A stretch of DNA of 64,000 nt from Pseudofabraea citricarpa (Eukaryota; Ascomycota; Leotiomycetes; Helotiales; Dermateaceae): positions 992,001 through 1,056,000 of the forward strand of contig JAPWGK010000012.1 in NCBI GenBank assembly GCA_029641185.1. Reading direction: 5' to 3'. The position numbers were made by a program, and so were the translations under genes. Each line of letters begins with the position of its first letter. The stretch's first letter is position 1. The notes below the pieces were generated by a model. The model saw only the letters and a list, made by a program, of their open reading frames with translations. It was not told where the DNA came from and did not search any database. Positions 21,832-31,482 of this stretch are shown here, piece by piece.

Positions 21832-23181
21832 TCAGAGTGCCAAGGAAGATACATCAGCACCTCCATTGTTTTCACTACCAGCCTCTTCTTGTTTCGACAA
21901 TGGCGTCTGAGCAGCCACAGCCTCCCCTTCAATTACTTCGTCCATTGCTGCTTTAGCCTTGCGGAACTGACAAAAGACGTCAAGAGGGAAGGAAACAAGC
22001 TCCCAAGCAAAGAGGATCGGAAGGGTGCGGTAGAGGCGATTGTAGCAACCGTGCGACCAAATCTGAACAAAGATCTCCCATAGGCTATGTGCCGGGAATA
22101 AGTATCCGATCTTGTAAAACCCGGTGCTAAGCTCGAAAGGATTGACCGTACTGGTGATGTTGACAATTATCCATGTGAAGGTGAAGAATGGCACGAATGT
22201 TATTGGAATGGTGGCAATGACAGCATCGAGAACGAGGAAGTTGATGTGCATCACCAACCACAGGATCATCCATGTCATCATGAACTCCCCTCCAGACACT
22301 TCCCAGCTTTCCTTGAAGGCCCAGATGTAGGCAACGGACAGAAGAGCGCCGACGAAGGTAAATAGCACAGAGACCCCGAGTCGGATAGAGAGGTGAGTGA
22401 GCACTGGGATTCGAGTATAGAATTGGAAACCGGTAGAAATGCCGTTGAAGGCCAAGATGAAAAAGAACTGCATGAGGGTGAACATGACAACCGAGGCCGT
22501 GTTGAGGAAGAAACGAGTACTCTGTGGAGCGGGCGCAAGATTCACAGGAGTATAATCAAATGGTTCGAATAGGACCCGTGAAGCTGCAGCATCGGTGGTG
22601 TTGAGTGATTGTAGCGCTGCATTGCCGTTGACAGCAAGGTATGTAGCTCGACTGGCAGCAGTTAACATCTCGAGACCGAGATATATGTTGCCTTCCGCGA
22701 CAGTTGGGTATCGTATGCCATTCCAGATAATTGTCATGGCCTCCGTCGGCTCGTAGATTTGAGCTGCTGAGCCTCCTTGCAGAGCTTCTACCAAACGGTC
22801 GGAAGCATTCTGATGTGTGTATACCGCACCCCAATAATCGCCTCGGCAGACTGCTGATCGAACAGCTCCGACGTCTGCATACTCTGTAGACGACTTTTCA
22901 GAGAGAGTTGGGAAATTATTGGATGCCAAGTTCGAATATGCCTGCCGTATACTTTCGGAGATAACACCCTGATCGTAGTCGACCATCAGGATCTCAAGAT
23001 TGTGAGTGCGAGAACTGTTACGGAATCCAGACCCAAAGAGATAACAAAGGTTGGCGAGAAAGAGTATCTGCAACAGGACAAAGCTGCCAGTGACAGCGAA
23101 GAAGAATCCTTTTCGTATAGGATTCCAAGATGGGTCCATCAAGGGGACTCTTCTCTCCCGTTCTTCGGTATGGCTTCGCAT
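21832..23181 (-). CDS. Sng1-like polytopic membrane protein (DUF3533)
   Basis: Single exon, 449 aa from the ATG at 23181. One membrane helix lies near the N-terminus (about 25-49). A roughly 200-residue non-membrane domain follows, with conserved-looking segments (MVDYDQGVISESI, CRGDYWGAVYTH). Five or more hydrophobic helices make up the C-terminal half, then a short charged tail. This layout is that of the fungal DUF3533 family, which includes yeast Sng1, linked to nitrosoguanidine resistance and plasma-membrane lipid asymmetry; it also resembles the membrane half of ABC-2 permeases. The reading frame stays open for 113 more codons upstream (to 23520), but that extension contains a hydrophobic, compositionally odd sequence and the family normally starts near the chosen Met (RSHTEERERR). 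The substrate is unknown. Confidence 0.85.
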   Translation of the reverse strand: MRSHTEERERRVPLMDPSWNPIRKGFFFAVTGSFVLLQILFLANLCYLFGSGFRNSSRTHNLEILMVDYDQGVISESIRQAYSNLASNNFPTLSEKSSTEYADVGAVRSAVCRGDYWGAVYTHQNASDRLVEALQGGSAAQIYEPTEAMTIIWNGIRYPTVAEGNIYLGLEMLTAASRATYLAVNGNAALQSLNTTDAAASRVLFEPFDYTPVNLAPAPQSTRFFLNTASVVMFTLMQFFFILAFNGISTGFQFYTRIPVLTHLSIRLGVSVLFTFVGALLSVAYIWAFKESWEVSGGEFMMTWMILWLVMHINFLVLDAVIATIPITFVPFFTFTWIIVNITSTVNPFELSTGFYKIGYLFPAHSLWEIFVQIWSHGCYNRLYRTLPILFAWELVSFPLDVFCQFRKAKAAMDEVIEGEAVAAQTPLSKQEEAGSENNGGADVSSLAL

Positions 23182-24109
23182 GATGAGTTGCGGGGTTGTC
23201 GTCAGGCTACCGATGAAAACTAGAAACGCGAAGAGGAATATTGATGCAAAGAAACTGAGATCAATAGCAGGAGAGAGTAAAGGAATGATGCTCTCATGAA
23301 TGGCTGCAATGGAGAAGGGTGAAGTGGGACGCAAGGCAGGAAATATATACTTACCGACCACGCTGACGAACCTACTGGTCCTCGGCCCTTTGGAGACAAA
23401 ATGAAGCCAGAGTAGCAAGTCTGACAGGCATTCTGGAGATGGGCATGGCCGATATATCGTTATGAAGGTCGGAAAATTGGAAAATTGACACCGACATAGC
23501 TGTAATCTTGCCGAGACCATCGGGCATTAGGCGACGGGGGGCGACAGCTCGCTTTTTCGCATTTCAGCGTTCGAAGATGTAGAATTTCAGCAACGACAGG
23601 ATGTAATCTCCAAAAAACATTAACATCGTTGTGTAGAGCTTGCTCTCAGAAAGAGCAAGGAATTTTACATGTCCAAGAAGGGGAAGGCAGCCACGCAGAA
23701 ACTTGCTACAAAAATATGATGGTGCTATGATCGCCCGTCTGAATTGCTTCAACATCAGCCGGGGCCGCTAACCATGCATGTACGATGTACGGTGTGGGGT
23801 GGGGGAGGCGAGGGTAAGAAATGCGTTGCCATCTCAGATACTCAGACCACCCCCTCAGCTTGCTGACTTTCAGTTAATTGGCTGCTCGTCGACATTCGCT
23901 GCATGGTAGGTACAGTATGTATCATGGTGAGGTGAGGTTCCAGGGTGAGGCGAAGAGAAGACAAAGCTTGAGGTCACGGGACCCGCCCAGCCTCGTCATT
24001 CAGCCTCACACGCGAGCATCTTATCACCACGCGTAAAGTCGCGTCTCCCAGCTTTTCCCACTTTGCACGTCGGATTTGCACGAGCCGTAAGACAACCACA
24101 TCAACCACC
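23182..24109. promoter_or_regulatory. Divergent promoter between Sng1-like and POL12 genes
   Basis: The 0.93 kb between start codons includes a stop-free upstream extension of the Sng1-like frame, one TACAGTA near 23912, GGTGA-rich sequence at 23930-23950, and a cluster of CGCG-containing boxes just upstream of POL12. Confidence 0.6.
24029..24034. promoter_or_regulatory. ACGCGT (MluI cell-cycle box) upstream of POL12
   Basis: A perfect ACGCGT palindrome lies 76 bases before the POL12 ATG, flanked by CACGCGAG (about 24008-24015) and GTCGCGTC (about 24038-24045). In yeasts, ACGCGT is the MBF site that drives G1/S transcription of DNA synthesis genes. That it works so here is an inference from position and target. 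Confidence 0.6.
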
Positions 24110-26250
24110 ATGGCAGAATCCTCAGTCCAAGAGCTTACAGAGCTTTTTGCCTCCGCTTCGACTAAAGAACTCGAAAATGATGTACTTACTGAATTACAAT
24201 CAATCATGCGTCTCCATTCCATTGATGCCCAGGAGCTTTTCTACAAGTGGGAGTCTTACAGTATTAAGATGGGATCAGATGACATGAAGCTGAATATCGA
24301 AACTGCAAGGGCCCTCAAAAAGGATGTGCAGGACGGTCTCGAGCGGGAGAACCGGAATAAGGCGCATGTACTGAGTTCCAGCAAAAGAGGAGGGGCTACC
24401 CCTCGAAATATGACCACGTCTGGAGATGTTTTTGGAATGTATGGGAGTCCGCTTTCTATTTGGGAAGACTGCTAATATCAGCAGTCTGGATGGTCTTGTG
24501 CCAAATACCCCCCGAACTGGATCAAAACTCAATGGCACAGCAAAACGCCGAGCCATGGAAACCCCCTCCATATCAAGAGCAAAAGCAGAGCCTGCGAGCA
24601 GTCCACCGGACTTCAAAACACCTTACAAGCCCGGAGAGAAGGCTGGTCAAGCTGCACAGTATGTATTGCAATTGCCAATCATATCCAATAACTAAGCAGA
24701 TGCAGGGCCTTCAACGACCGCACAAATGCTGGCCAAGCAGTAGAGGTATTCAATGACCATCTGATGGTACCAGAACCACCTATAGCACCCTATGGCGAAC
24801 CTAGAATCAAATTGCAGGCATACTCCGACATGAAGAAGCTCTCATACAAACCAATGGCAATGAAATCTTCTGAAGCATCCGAAATATTGGACGATAGGAT
24901 AGATGAATTTAAGCTTGTGGTTGAACAGCACCATAAACTTGACGAATCTGAATTTGGAAGTGCTGCTAGTCAGAGCACAAGCGAGGTGGTTGCTGTAGGA
25001 AGAATTGCTTCAGATTCCTTGGATGGAAAACTCAACGCATCCTCACTTGTCTTGGAGACCTCGCGGCGAATGGGGGCCGGACTAAGAGTACCTCTTAAAA
25101 CAGATGCAGTCCCAGCATTTCAATTCTTCCCTGGTCAAGTTGTTGCACTCAAGGGAATTAACGCAGCTGGGGAGAATTTCGCTGTCAGCGAGATATTGGA
25201 AGTACCACTGCTGGAAAGCGCAGCTTCGACTCCGGATCAAATAGACTCACATATGCAAAGACTCAAAGGCGGTCCGGATGCGATGGATTCGGATTCGGAT
25301 CCTGCACCACTTAATATTCTGATCGGCGCCGGACCTTACACAGCCGATGAGAATCTGGACTTCGAGCCACTACATGCTCTTTGCAGCCAGGCAGCTGATT
25401 CATATGCAGATGCTCTTATTTTAACAGGCCCATTCTTGGACATTGATCATCCCCTGATCGCATCTGGCGACTTTGATATTCCAGATGATGCTATCCCAGA
25501 ACCAGATACAGCAACTCTGACGGCAGTTTTCAAGCACTTAATAACACCCGTCTTTGAGCAACTTGCCGCTTCAAATCCTAACATCACTGTCTTACTCGTT
25601 CCATCGGTCAAAGATGCTATCAGTAAGCATGTATCATGGCCACAAGAACCGTTGTCGAAGAAAGAGTTAGGCCTACCGAAGTGCGTAAGGGTTATAGGTA
25701 ACCCAATGTCATTTGCGATGAATGAACTAGCTGTCGGTATCTCATCTCAAGATATTCTAACAGAATTGCGGCAATCTGAAGTAATGGGCAAGACACCAAA
25801 GGATCCTGTTATTTTGGCTCGTTTACCGAAGTACCTCCTGGAGCAACGCCATTTCTTCCCTCTATTCCCGCCTTTGGACCGACAAAATCTACCTAAGACG
25901 GGCACTCGAGAGGGTGTTCCAGCTGGTGCCATGCTTGACACAAGTTATTTGAAGTTGGGCGAGATGCTCAATGTGCGGCCAGATTTACTTATTGTGCCTA
26001 GTGCTCTGCCACCCTTTGCAAAGGTAAGACGCAATCTCACACATGTTAAGCAAGTTACTGATCCAAATCACAGGTTGTGGAAACTGTCCTCGTTATTAAT
26101 CCTGGATACCTATCAAAACGTAAAGCTGCAGGCACATTTGCAAAATTGACTGTTCATGGGCAGACTCTGACAGAAGCGGAGAAAACCTCAGGGAAGAGGG
26201 TAGCACACAGGTTATTTGAACGTGCAAGAGTTGATCTTGTGAGAATATGA
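24110..26250 (+). CDS. pol12: DNA polymerase alpha subunit B (POL12)
   Basis: Four exons, join(24110..24438,24482..24658,24706..26023,26074..26250), 666 aa. This is the B subunit of DNA polymerase alpha-primase, a non-catalytic scaffold that couples primase-polymerase to the replication fork. The first exon encodes the helical N-terminal domain (LTELFAS...LTELQSIMRL). A Ser/Pro-rich linker with LDGLVPNTPRTGSK follows. The OB fold and the inactivated calcineurin-like phosphoesterase domain come after it (ILIGAGPYTADENLDFEPL, LILTGPFLDIDHPL, VLLVPSVKDA). The last exon restores the conserved end VVETVLVINPGYLSKRKAAGTFAKL. Introns are 43, 47 and 50 nt. The acceptor of intron 1 is a CAGCAG tandem, so exon 2 could start at 24482 or 24485, changing one residue. 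An ACGCGT box lies upstream. Confidence 0.93.
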
Positions 26251-26369
26251 TGCATTTTATATGTGAGCTGTCACTTGGGTTAGGCTAGGTTGGAGGCGTT
26301 TTGCGGACTCCAAAGTAGATATCAATGCATAATGAAGAATTACATGTTATTTTTAACAATCCATGGCTG

Positions 26370-27737
26370 TTATCTCGAGTCTACTCTTCGGCGTTTGTCA
26401 CTATCGTATCTCTCCCTGGAAGTACTTCTCTTCCGCCGATTCCCATCATCTTGATATCTATCTCGTCTGGGAGATCTTGAACGAGACCGTGACCGATTTT
26501 TGCTTGGTCGATATGTATCACCGCCGTCCCTCTCCTGTTCGCCCCCACGCATAGCTCTTGGTCCTTCAGGTGCACCACTGACTGTCTTTCTCTCAGCCAC
26601 GGGCATGTTATTTGCTCCACTTGCTCCTCCTCGATCTCTATCCGGCATGAATCTCTCATCCGCGTTGAACCCTCCAGGTCCTTTCCGTGGCCCTCGGTCA
26701 TCAAATTGGCCCCAGCGACCAGTATCTTCACTCTTGAGATCTTTGTATTTGGTTGCTCCCTTTTTGCCAAGCTTCGTCATATCTCGCATCTGTAAAGCCT
26801 GTGGTAACAGTTCTCGATTCTGAACATCGTCGGCGAAGCGAGAGCCCATAATATCTCTGCGGTCGAGGCCTTCTGCTTTCGAATCATCTTGGAAGAACGC
26901 TCCTTTGTGGTAGTACTTCTGCATATAAGCCATCTTTCCTTTGCCTTCACGTTCTTCTTTTTGCTTGGCAATAAACTCGTCGTCTTCAGCCTTTCGTTCT
27001 TCCTCCGTGAGGTTTTTCCTTCTTTCAATCTCCTCCCTCTCCTTCTCAGCTTCTTCGATCGCTTCTCTGTCGCGCTTGATACGTATCAGCTCTCGTAGTT
27101 TCCATGCTGCGTATTCGGCTTCTGGGTCCAGACCATCCGTATCATCTACTTCGTTTTCATCATCTTCCTCATCATCCCAATTCTTCTTGCCTGCCTCCTT
27201 AGCAGCTAAGTCTTTCCGTATCTGTTCCTCGACAATCTCGTCAGCTGCAGCTTTTTTCCTAGCTTCCTCTGCTGCCAATGCCTCCTCGTCTGTCCGAGTA
27301 TCTACTGCCGCCGCGCCATTCTTCCTTTTGTCTTTCTTGATGAATGTTGGCCGCATCATAACCCTCCTCGGTTCTTCTTCCTCACTCTCTGATTCCTCCT
27401 CACTTTCCTCTTCACTGCCATCTTCGCTCTCCTCTTCTTCTTCGCTTTCGGTCACAAACCCCTCTTCCTCTTTAAGCTTCAAGGCCTTTTCCGCTTCGAT
27501 GCGCGCGACTTCGTGCGCCGCTGCGATTTTCCGCCGCTCATTAAGATCTACCTTGCTGAGATTGCTTGTGATGCCACCTGCTGTTGTGACTTTTGGTGGG
27601 GGCGCGATTGGCTTGCTCTGCTCAGAAACCTCCTCATCGCTGGCTTCTTCATCTGAGGACTCTTCTTCAGCGACGACCTTTCCGGGCCGATGTCGAGGTG
27701 CCTTGATGGGATTCGCAGTCATGCGCTTCGAAGACAT
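26370..27737 (-). CDS. MFAP1 family spliceosome protein
   Basis: Single exon, 455 aa. It is highly charged, with Glu-rich blocks, a middle coiled-coil of KRDREAIEEAEKEREEIERRKNLTEEER type, then the diagnostic segment KMAYMQKYYHKGAFFQDD followed by DIMGSRFADDVQNRELLPQ, and an Arg/Ser-rich tail (SKNRSRSRSRSPRRDR). This arrangement matches microfibrillar-associated protein 1, which despite its name is a nuclear component of the tri-snRNP and spliceosomal B complex (Prp38/Spp381-associated), required for pre-mRNA splicing. The RS tail is a likely site of SR-kinase phosphorylation. The stop codon lies only 119 bases from the POL12 stop on the other strand, so their 3' UTRs probably overlap. The long Ser-rich ORF on the opposite strand is a shadow. 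Confidence 0.92.
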   Translation of the reverse strand: MSSKRMTANPIKAPRHRPGKVVAEEESSDEEASDEEVSEQSKPIAPPPKVTTAGGITSNLSKVDLNERRKIAAAHEVARIEAEKALKLKEEEGFVTESEEEEESEDGSEEESEEESESEEEEPRRVMMRPTFIKKDKRKNGAAAVDTRTDEEALAAEEARKKAAADEIVEEQIRKDLAAKEAGKKNWDDEEDDENEVDDTDGLDPEAEYAAWKLRELIRIKRDREAIEEAEKEREEIERRKNLTEEERKAEDDEFIAKQKEEREGKGKMAYMQKYYHKGAFFQDDSKAEGLDRRDIMGSRFADDVQNRELLPQALQMRDMTKLGKKGATKYKDLKSEDTGRWGQFDDRGPRKGPGGFNADERFMPDRDRGGASGANNMPVAERKTVSGAPEGPRAMRGGEQERDGGDTYRPSKNRSRSRSRSPRRDRYQDDGNRRKRSTSRERYDSDKRRRVDSR

Positions 27738-28062
27738 TCTGGATAGTTGTGGGGTTTAAATGAGAGGAAAGAAGAGATTGGGTTTGGGATAAGACAAGAC
27801 CAGGCAAGGCTGAGCACTAGAGATTTTGACCCTGGTCTGATTGGCACGAGACGAGGCTCGTTATCTTTTTTCTTTTTTGAGAAGGCTCTGACTTGCTAGA
27901 AAGAAAGGAAAATAAATGCACGCATAGGGTGATTAAGAAACCTTGATAAGCTTATTGATTTGCATGATAAGTCTCATAATATCGTGGTATCAAACTTTTC
28001 TATCAAAACTCCACCAACGCCATACTGCAAAGAAGCCATTAAATTTCGAGGTCTCAGCCTTC
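27738..28062. other. Tandem intergenic gap between ALB1 and MFAP1 genes
   Basis: This 325-base gap carries the ALB1 3' end and the MFAP1 promoter, both on the minus strand. It is AT-rich with pyrimidine tracts; no gene is visible. Confidence 0.6.
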
Positions 28063-28669
28063 TTATAGAATCTCCTCCTCCTCATCCATAGCTTCTGGCA
28101 ATGGTACAGAGGGCGCAGTGGATACAGGAGCCCCCGCTTCAGGTGTAGTTTCGACCTCCATCTCTGCTAAGTCGGTTGGATTCTCAACATCATCGTCCTC
28201 GTCAACCCAATTCTCCTTCTCCAAAGCCTCTTCACGCAACTTCTTTGCCACCATTTTCTTATTCAACTCCTCCCAGGCTTTGGCTCGCTCCTGAACTGTC
28301 CTGGCTCTGCCTTTGCTCTTTTCGATCTTCGTTTCCTTCTTATCCATAACAGCCTCGGCGCGATCCAAACCCTTCTCCTGTCGCCTTTTTGCTTTGGAAC
28401 TTAGTACAGCCTTTCTACCATTTTTGGCCTTCTTAGAAACCCCAGATCCTTGGTGAATGGCTAGAACTGATGGTCGGGAAGTCTTCGTCTCCTGAGGTGG
28501 CTTAATGTTCTTCAGCGATTTATCGGTGTCGATACTTGGAGACGAGGCTCGCTTTGCAGCGCGCGAGTGTACTGAGGTCGCTGAGTTTGGGTTAGTATAT
28601 ATTAGGATAGACGGGGGAAATCAACCATGACTTACCTCCTTTCTTCTTTGGTGGCGCTGTTTTCGCCAT
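28063..28669 (-). CDS. alb1: ALB1, 60S ribosome biogenesis factor
   Basis: Two exons, complement(join(28063..28580,28636..28669)), 183 aa. The first exon is only 34 nt (MAKTAPPKKKG), and the 55-nt intron ends with a textbook branch point, TACTAAC. Exon 2 continues ATSVHSRAAKRASSPSIDT and then the Lys/Arg-rich core (SKKAKNGRKAV, KAKRRQEKGLDRAEAVMDKKE, RAKAWEELNKKM), with an acidic tail ending EEEIL. It matches the Alb1 family, small basic nucleolar/shuttling proteins that bind Arx1 on pre-60S particles and assist nuclear export. The tiny first exon and the lack of an early in-frame Met in exon 2 make this gene easy to mis-start at the Met at 28368. Divergently placed to a ubiquitin protease gene. 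Confidence 0.9.
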
Positions 28670-28977
28670 TCTATTGAGATTCTGTCTGAAAAAGTTGCGC
28701 GAATGTGGGGTTCACAAGTGCGATGCCAAAATAATAATTTTCCGCTTCTACTGTAGCACCGTCGATCATTCGCCGCCGCTAGTCTCCGCTGATGAGGTCC
28801 CAATGGTACGTCAAGCATTTCAGATCACTTCAACCACGCCGCATCAAACCTAATACAACAAACTCCGCTAGTAAGGACTGGCTACGACCGAGTTACCGGG
28901 CGTCTTCTGAAGCTGTGACCGGAATAGGCCACTAATTCTTCGCATCTAAACCACAGTCGAAATCCACATGCCTTACG
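28670..28977. promoter_or_regulatory. Divergent promoter of ALB1 and UBP genes
   Basis: A 308-base bidirectional gap between two start codons, compact and without repeats. No specific site was recognised. Confidence 0.55.
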
Positions 28978-31032
28978 ATGAATTCACGAAGCCCAAGTCT
29001 GCAAGATCTCTTCGACGGTGATCCGGATTTCATTCACGAATACCACCAAGACTATAGAGAACCTGTCTGGGCCTCACTCACAACTCCAGGGTTCATATTC
29101 CCTTCGATCATCTGCATCCTTCTCGCTGTCTACCACGCCTTATACGTCCTTGACTACGACCTACCACCACTCGCAGAGTTACTGTTCGACATCGTGGTGT
29201 ATCTTACACCTTCCAGGCTGTTGGATGCTATTGAAGACTGGCAAAACCTGTTTCCGACTGCGCCAGAGTTAAGAGGGTTGCGGAAAACGCATGCTGCAAA
29301 GAAGGAGAAGATGCGAAGGATCATAGGGATGGATGCACCAGGCGGAATCATAAGCACAGTCGCGCAAGCTGGGAGGAGGCGGCTATCGAGTATCTCTGGT
29401 GTGCTGACAACTCAAGGGCCCGATGGGCAACCTGCAGGCCTAGGAAATTGGGATAATTCTTGTTATCAAAACAGCGTCCTCCAAGGGCTGGCGTCGCTGG
29501 ATACATTACCGGAATACCTTGAAACGCCCGAACCAAACGAGGAACTGCTCCCTTCAACGATCAAACCGGAAATGAAGATGGCGGAAGCATTAAGAGGACT
29601 CATTGAAATTCTTAATGACCCATCAAATAACGGCCAAAGAATTTGGACGCCAGCTGCGTTAAAGTCAATGAGTAGTTGGCAGCAACAAGATGCGCAGGAG
29701 TACTTTTCAAAGGTGTTGGATGAGATAGATAAGGAAGTAGGGAAGGCAGCAGATTCTGTGAAGACAAACCCAGGTCTTGAGTCTGATCGAAAGTCAAATA
29801 TGCTATCTACGGACAATAGGACCCAGCCGGTGTCAACTGTTCGTAATCCCTTGGAAGGATTGATCGCACAGCGAGTTGGCTGCACAAAGTGTGGCTACTC
29901 CGAAGGATTGTCTATGATCCCATTCAATTGTCTCACGGTGCCTCTTGGAAGACTTTTTGAGCACGACATCTCAGAATGCCTTGACGAATATACAAAGCTT
30001 GAACCAATCGAAGGAGTCGAATGTGGGAAATGCACACTTCTCAAATACCAACGTAACCTATCGACGTTGTTAGAACGAATCAGCGACACGCCAGAGAACA
30101 GCGTGGTCCGTCAGAACTCAGCAAGTAGACTGGAAATCATAAATTCTGCGCTGGAGGACGATGATTATGAGGATAAGACACTGAATCAAAAATGCAACAT
30201 TCCAAGTAAGAACCGGGTGTCATCGACAAAGTCCCGCCAGGCTGTTATTGCACGACCGCCAAAGTCTTTGGTTGTACATTTCAACAGAAGCCTGTTTGAT
30301 GAACAGACTGGTGAGCTAAGGAAGAATTCATCTCAAGTTAGATTTCCTAAACTGCTGGATCTGGGTCCATGGTGTCTCGGCAGCTCTGGCACTAGTCAGT
30401 CAGAATTGGAAGAGTGGCTCTTGAACCCAGACGAATCTATGATCGCTGGTAATAGAAGGACATCGAGAGTTCAAGGACCGCTATACGAGCTCCGTGCTGT
30501 AGTGACACATCAAGGAAGGCACGAAAATGGTCACTACATTGCTTACAAAAAGCATCCAGGCACTATTGCGGATGAGAAAGGCATCATCAGGGATCAATGG
30601 TGGCGACTGAGTGACGATGTTGTGTTGAAAGTCAGTGAGGAGAATGTGCTCAACCAAGGCGGGGTCTTTATGCTCTTTTTTGATTGTATCCAACCACTGG
30701 GGATGGTGCCTCCGAACATAGTCGCTGAGGAGACGATTGCAGCACAGCCAACTCCAGCAATCGAAAGTCTTACGGCCGCCAATATTCCGCTCCCACAAGA
30801 TGACGGAGAACTCTCTGAGGATGAGGAGTCAGTGACCCCTCAAACAGCTCTTGACAAGGAGAGCGTATCAGCGAGTATATCAGATAACGAAGATGACGGG
30901 CACAATGAGAATGAGATGCATGAATATCAGCCCACCAAAGCCATCGTTGTCCCGCCATACATCCCATCGAGTGGGAAGCACCAGAAGAATGAAGGTGAAA
31001 TCTTGTCCTCAGGCAATCTCGTCATGGTCTAA
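28978..31032 (+). CDS. Membrane-anchored ubiquitin carboxyl-terminal hydrolase (USP/UBP family)
   Basis: Single exon, 684 aa. A hydrophobic helix (about 36-58) near the N-terminus precedes a USP catalytic domain. The Cys box GLGNWDNSCYQNSVLQGL contains the nucleophile C162 and the oxyanion Asn two residues before it; the usual LGNTC is here WDNSC. Zinc-finger-like CTKCG and CGKCT pairs lie mid-domain, and the His box reads ENGHYIAYKKH with H519. The protein should remove ubiquitin from substrates at a membrane. An N-terminal anchor plus USP fold is seen in yeast Ubp1 (ER form) and Ubp16, and in animal USP30 (outer mitochondrial membrane), so the organelle cannot be decided. About 120 residues after the His box are acidic and low-complexity. 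No intron is needed. Confidence 0.88.
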   Translation: MNSRSPSLQDLFDGDPDFIHEYHQDYREPVWASLTTPGFIFPSIICILLAVYHALYVLDYDLPPLAELLFDIVVYLTPSRLLDAIEDWQNLFPTAPELRGLRKTHAAKKEKMRRIIGMDAPGGIISTVAQAGRRRLSSISGVLTTQGPDGQPAGLGNWDNSCYQNSVLQGLASLDTLPEYLETPEPNEELLPSTIKPEMKMAEALRGLIEILNDPSNNGQRIWTPAALKSMSSWQQQDAQEYFSKVLDEIDKEVGKAADSVKTNPGLESDRKSNMLSTDNRTQPVSTVRNPLEGLIAQRVGCTKCGYSEGLSMIPFNCLTVPLGRLFEHDISECLDEYTKLEPIEGVECGKCTLLKYQRNLSTLLERISDTPENSVVRQNSASRLEIINSALEDDDYEDKTLNQKCNIPSKNRVSSTKSRQAVIARPPKSLVVHFNRSLFDEQTGELRKNSSQVRFPKLLDLGPWCLGSSGTSQSELEEWLLNPDESMIAGNRRTSRVQGPLYELRAVVTHQGRHENGHYIAYKKHPGTIADEKGIIRDQWWRLSDDVVLKVSEENVLNQGGVFMLFFDCIQPLGMVPPNIVAEETIAAQPTPAIESLTAANIPLPQDDGELSEDEESVTPQTALDKESVSASISDNEDDGHNENEMHEYQPTKAIVVPPYIPSSGKHQKNEGEILSSGNLVMV

Positions 31033-31482
31033 AACAAATTACTTGGGTTCAAAAGTTCAAAGGACGGCGTGTAAGTTGTTATGAAAGGGGCTCGGAGCGG
31101 ATCTAGGGGGGGAGGGGGGTTTGAATTAATGCTATTGAGTTTGCATAGCGAGGTGTTACTTGGAAAGAGCCAATCTGCTTCGGATGAAGAACGGCCATGG
31201 GTTGATTAATGGGGCTGAGCTGCATGGTGGGCGTTCACTTTCGAAATCAGGCAATATAATTAGCCATATCAATCATGTTTACCGCTTCAGCAATGTTCTT
31301 TGACTACCGTGAAGTAACCCACCTAGAGCAGAGTAATAAGTAAATCTTCAACTACCGTCGACAGCCTTGGTGGAGCTACTTCGATTTTAAAACTAGACCC
31401 ATCGATAACACACACACGATCTTACGAAAAATAGAGTCAAGTCAGGTAAATAGAGGTATATTCCTTATTTCAATCTAAACCC
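31033..31482. other. Convergent intergenic gap between UBP and SPB1 genes
   Basis: This 450-base gap contains the two 3' UTRs. There is a short poly-G stretch at 31106-31119. No gene is visible. Confidence 0.6.

Noticed and set aside
26941..27759. 272-codon Ser-rich ORF on the plus strand
   Set aside because: It is antisense to MFAP1; Glu/Lys codons read backwards give Ser/Leu/Phe-rich sequence.
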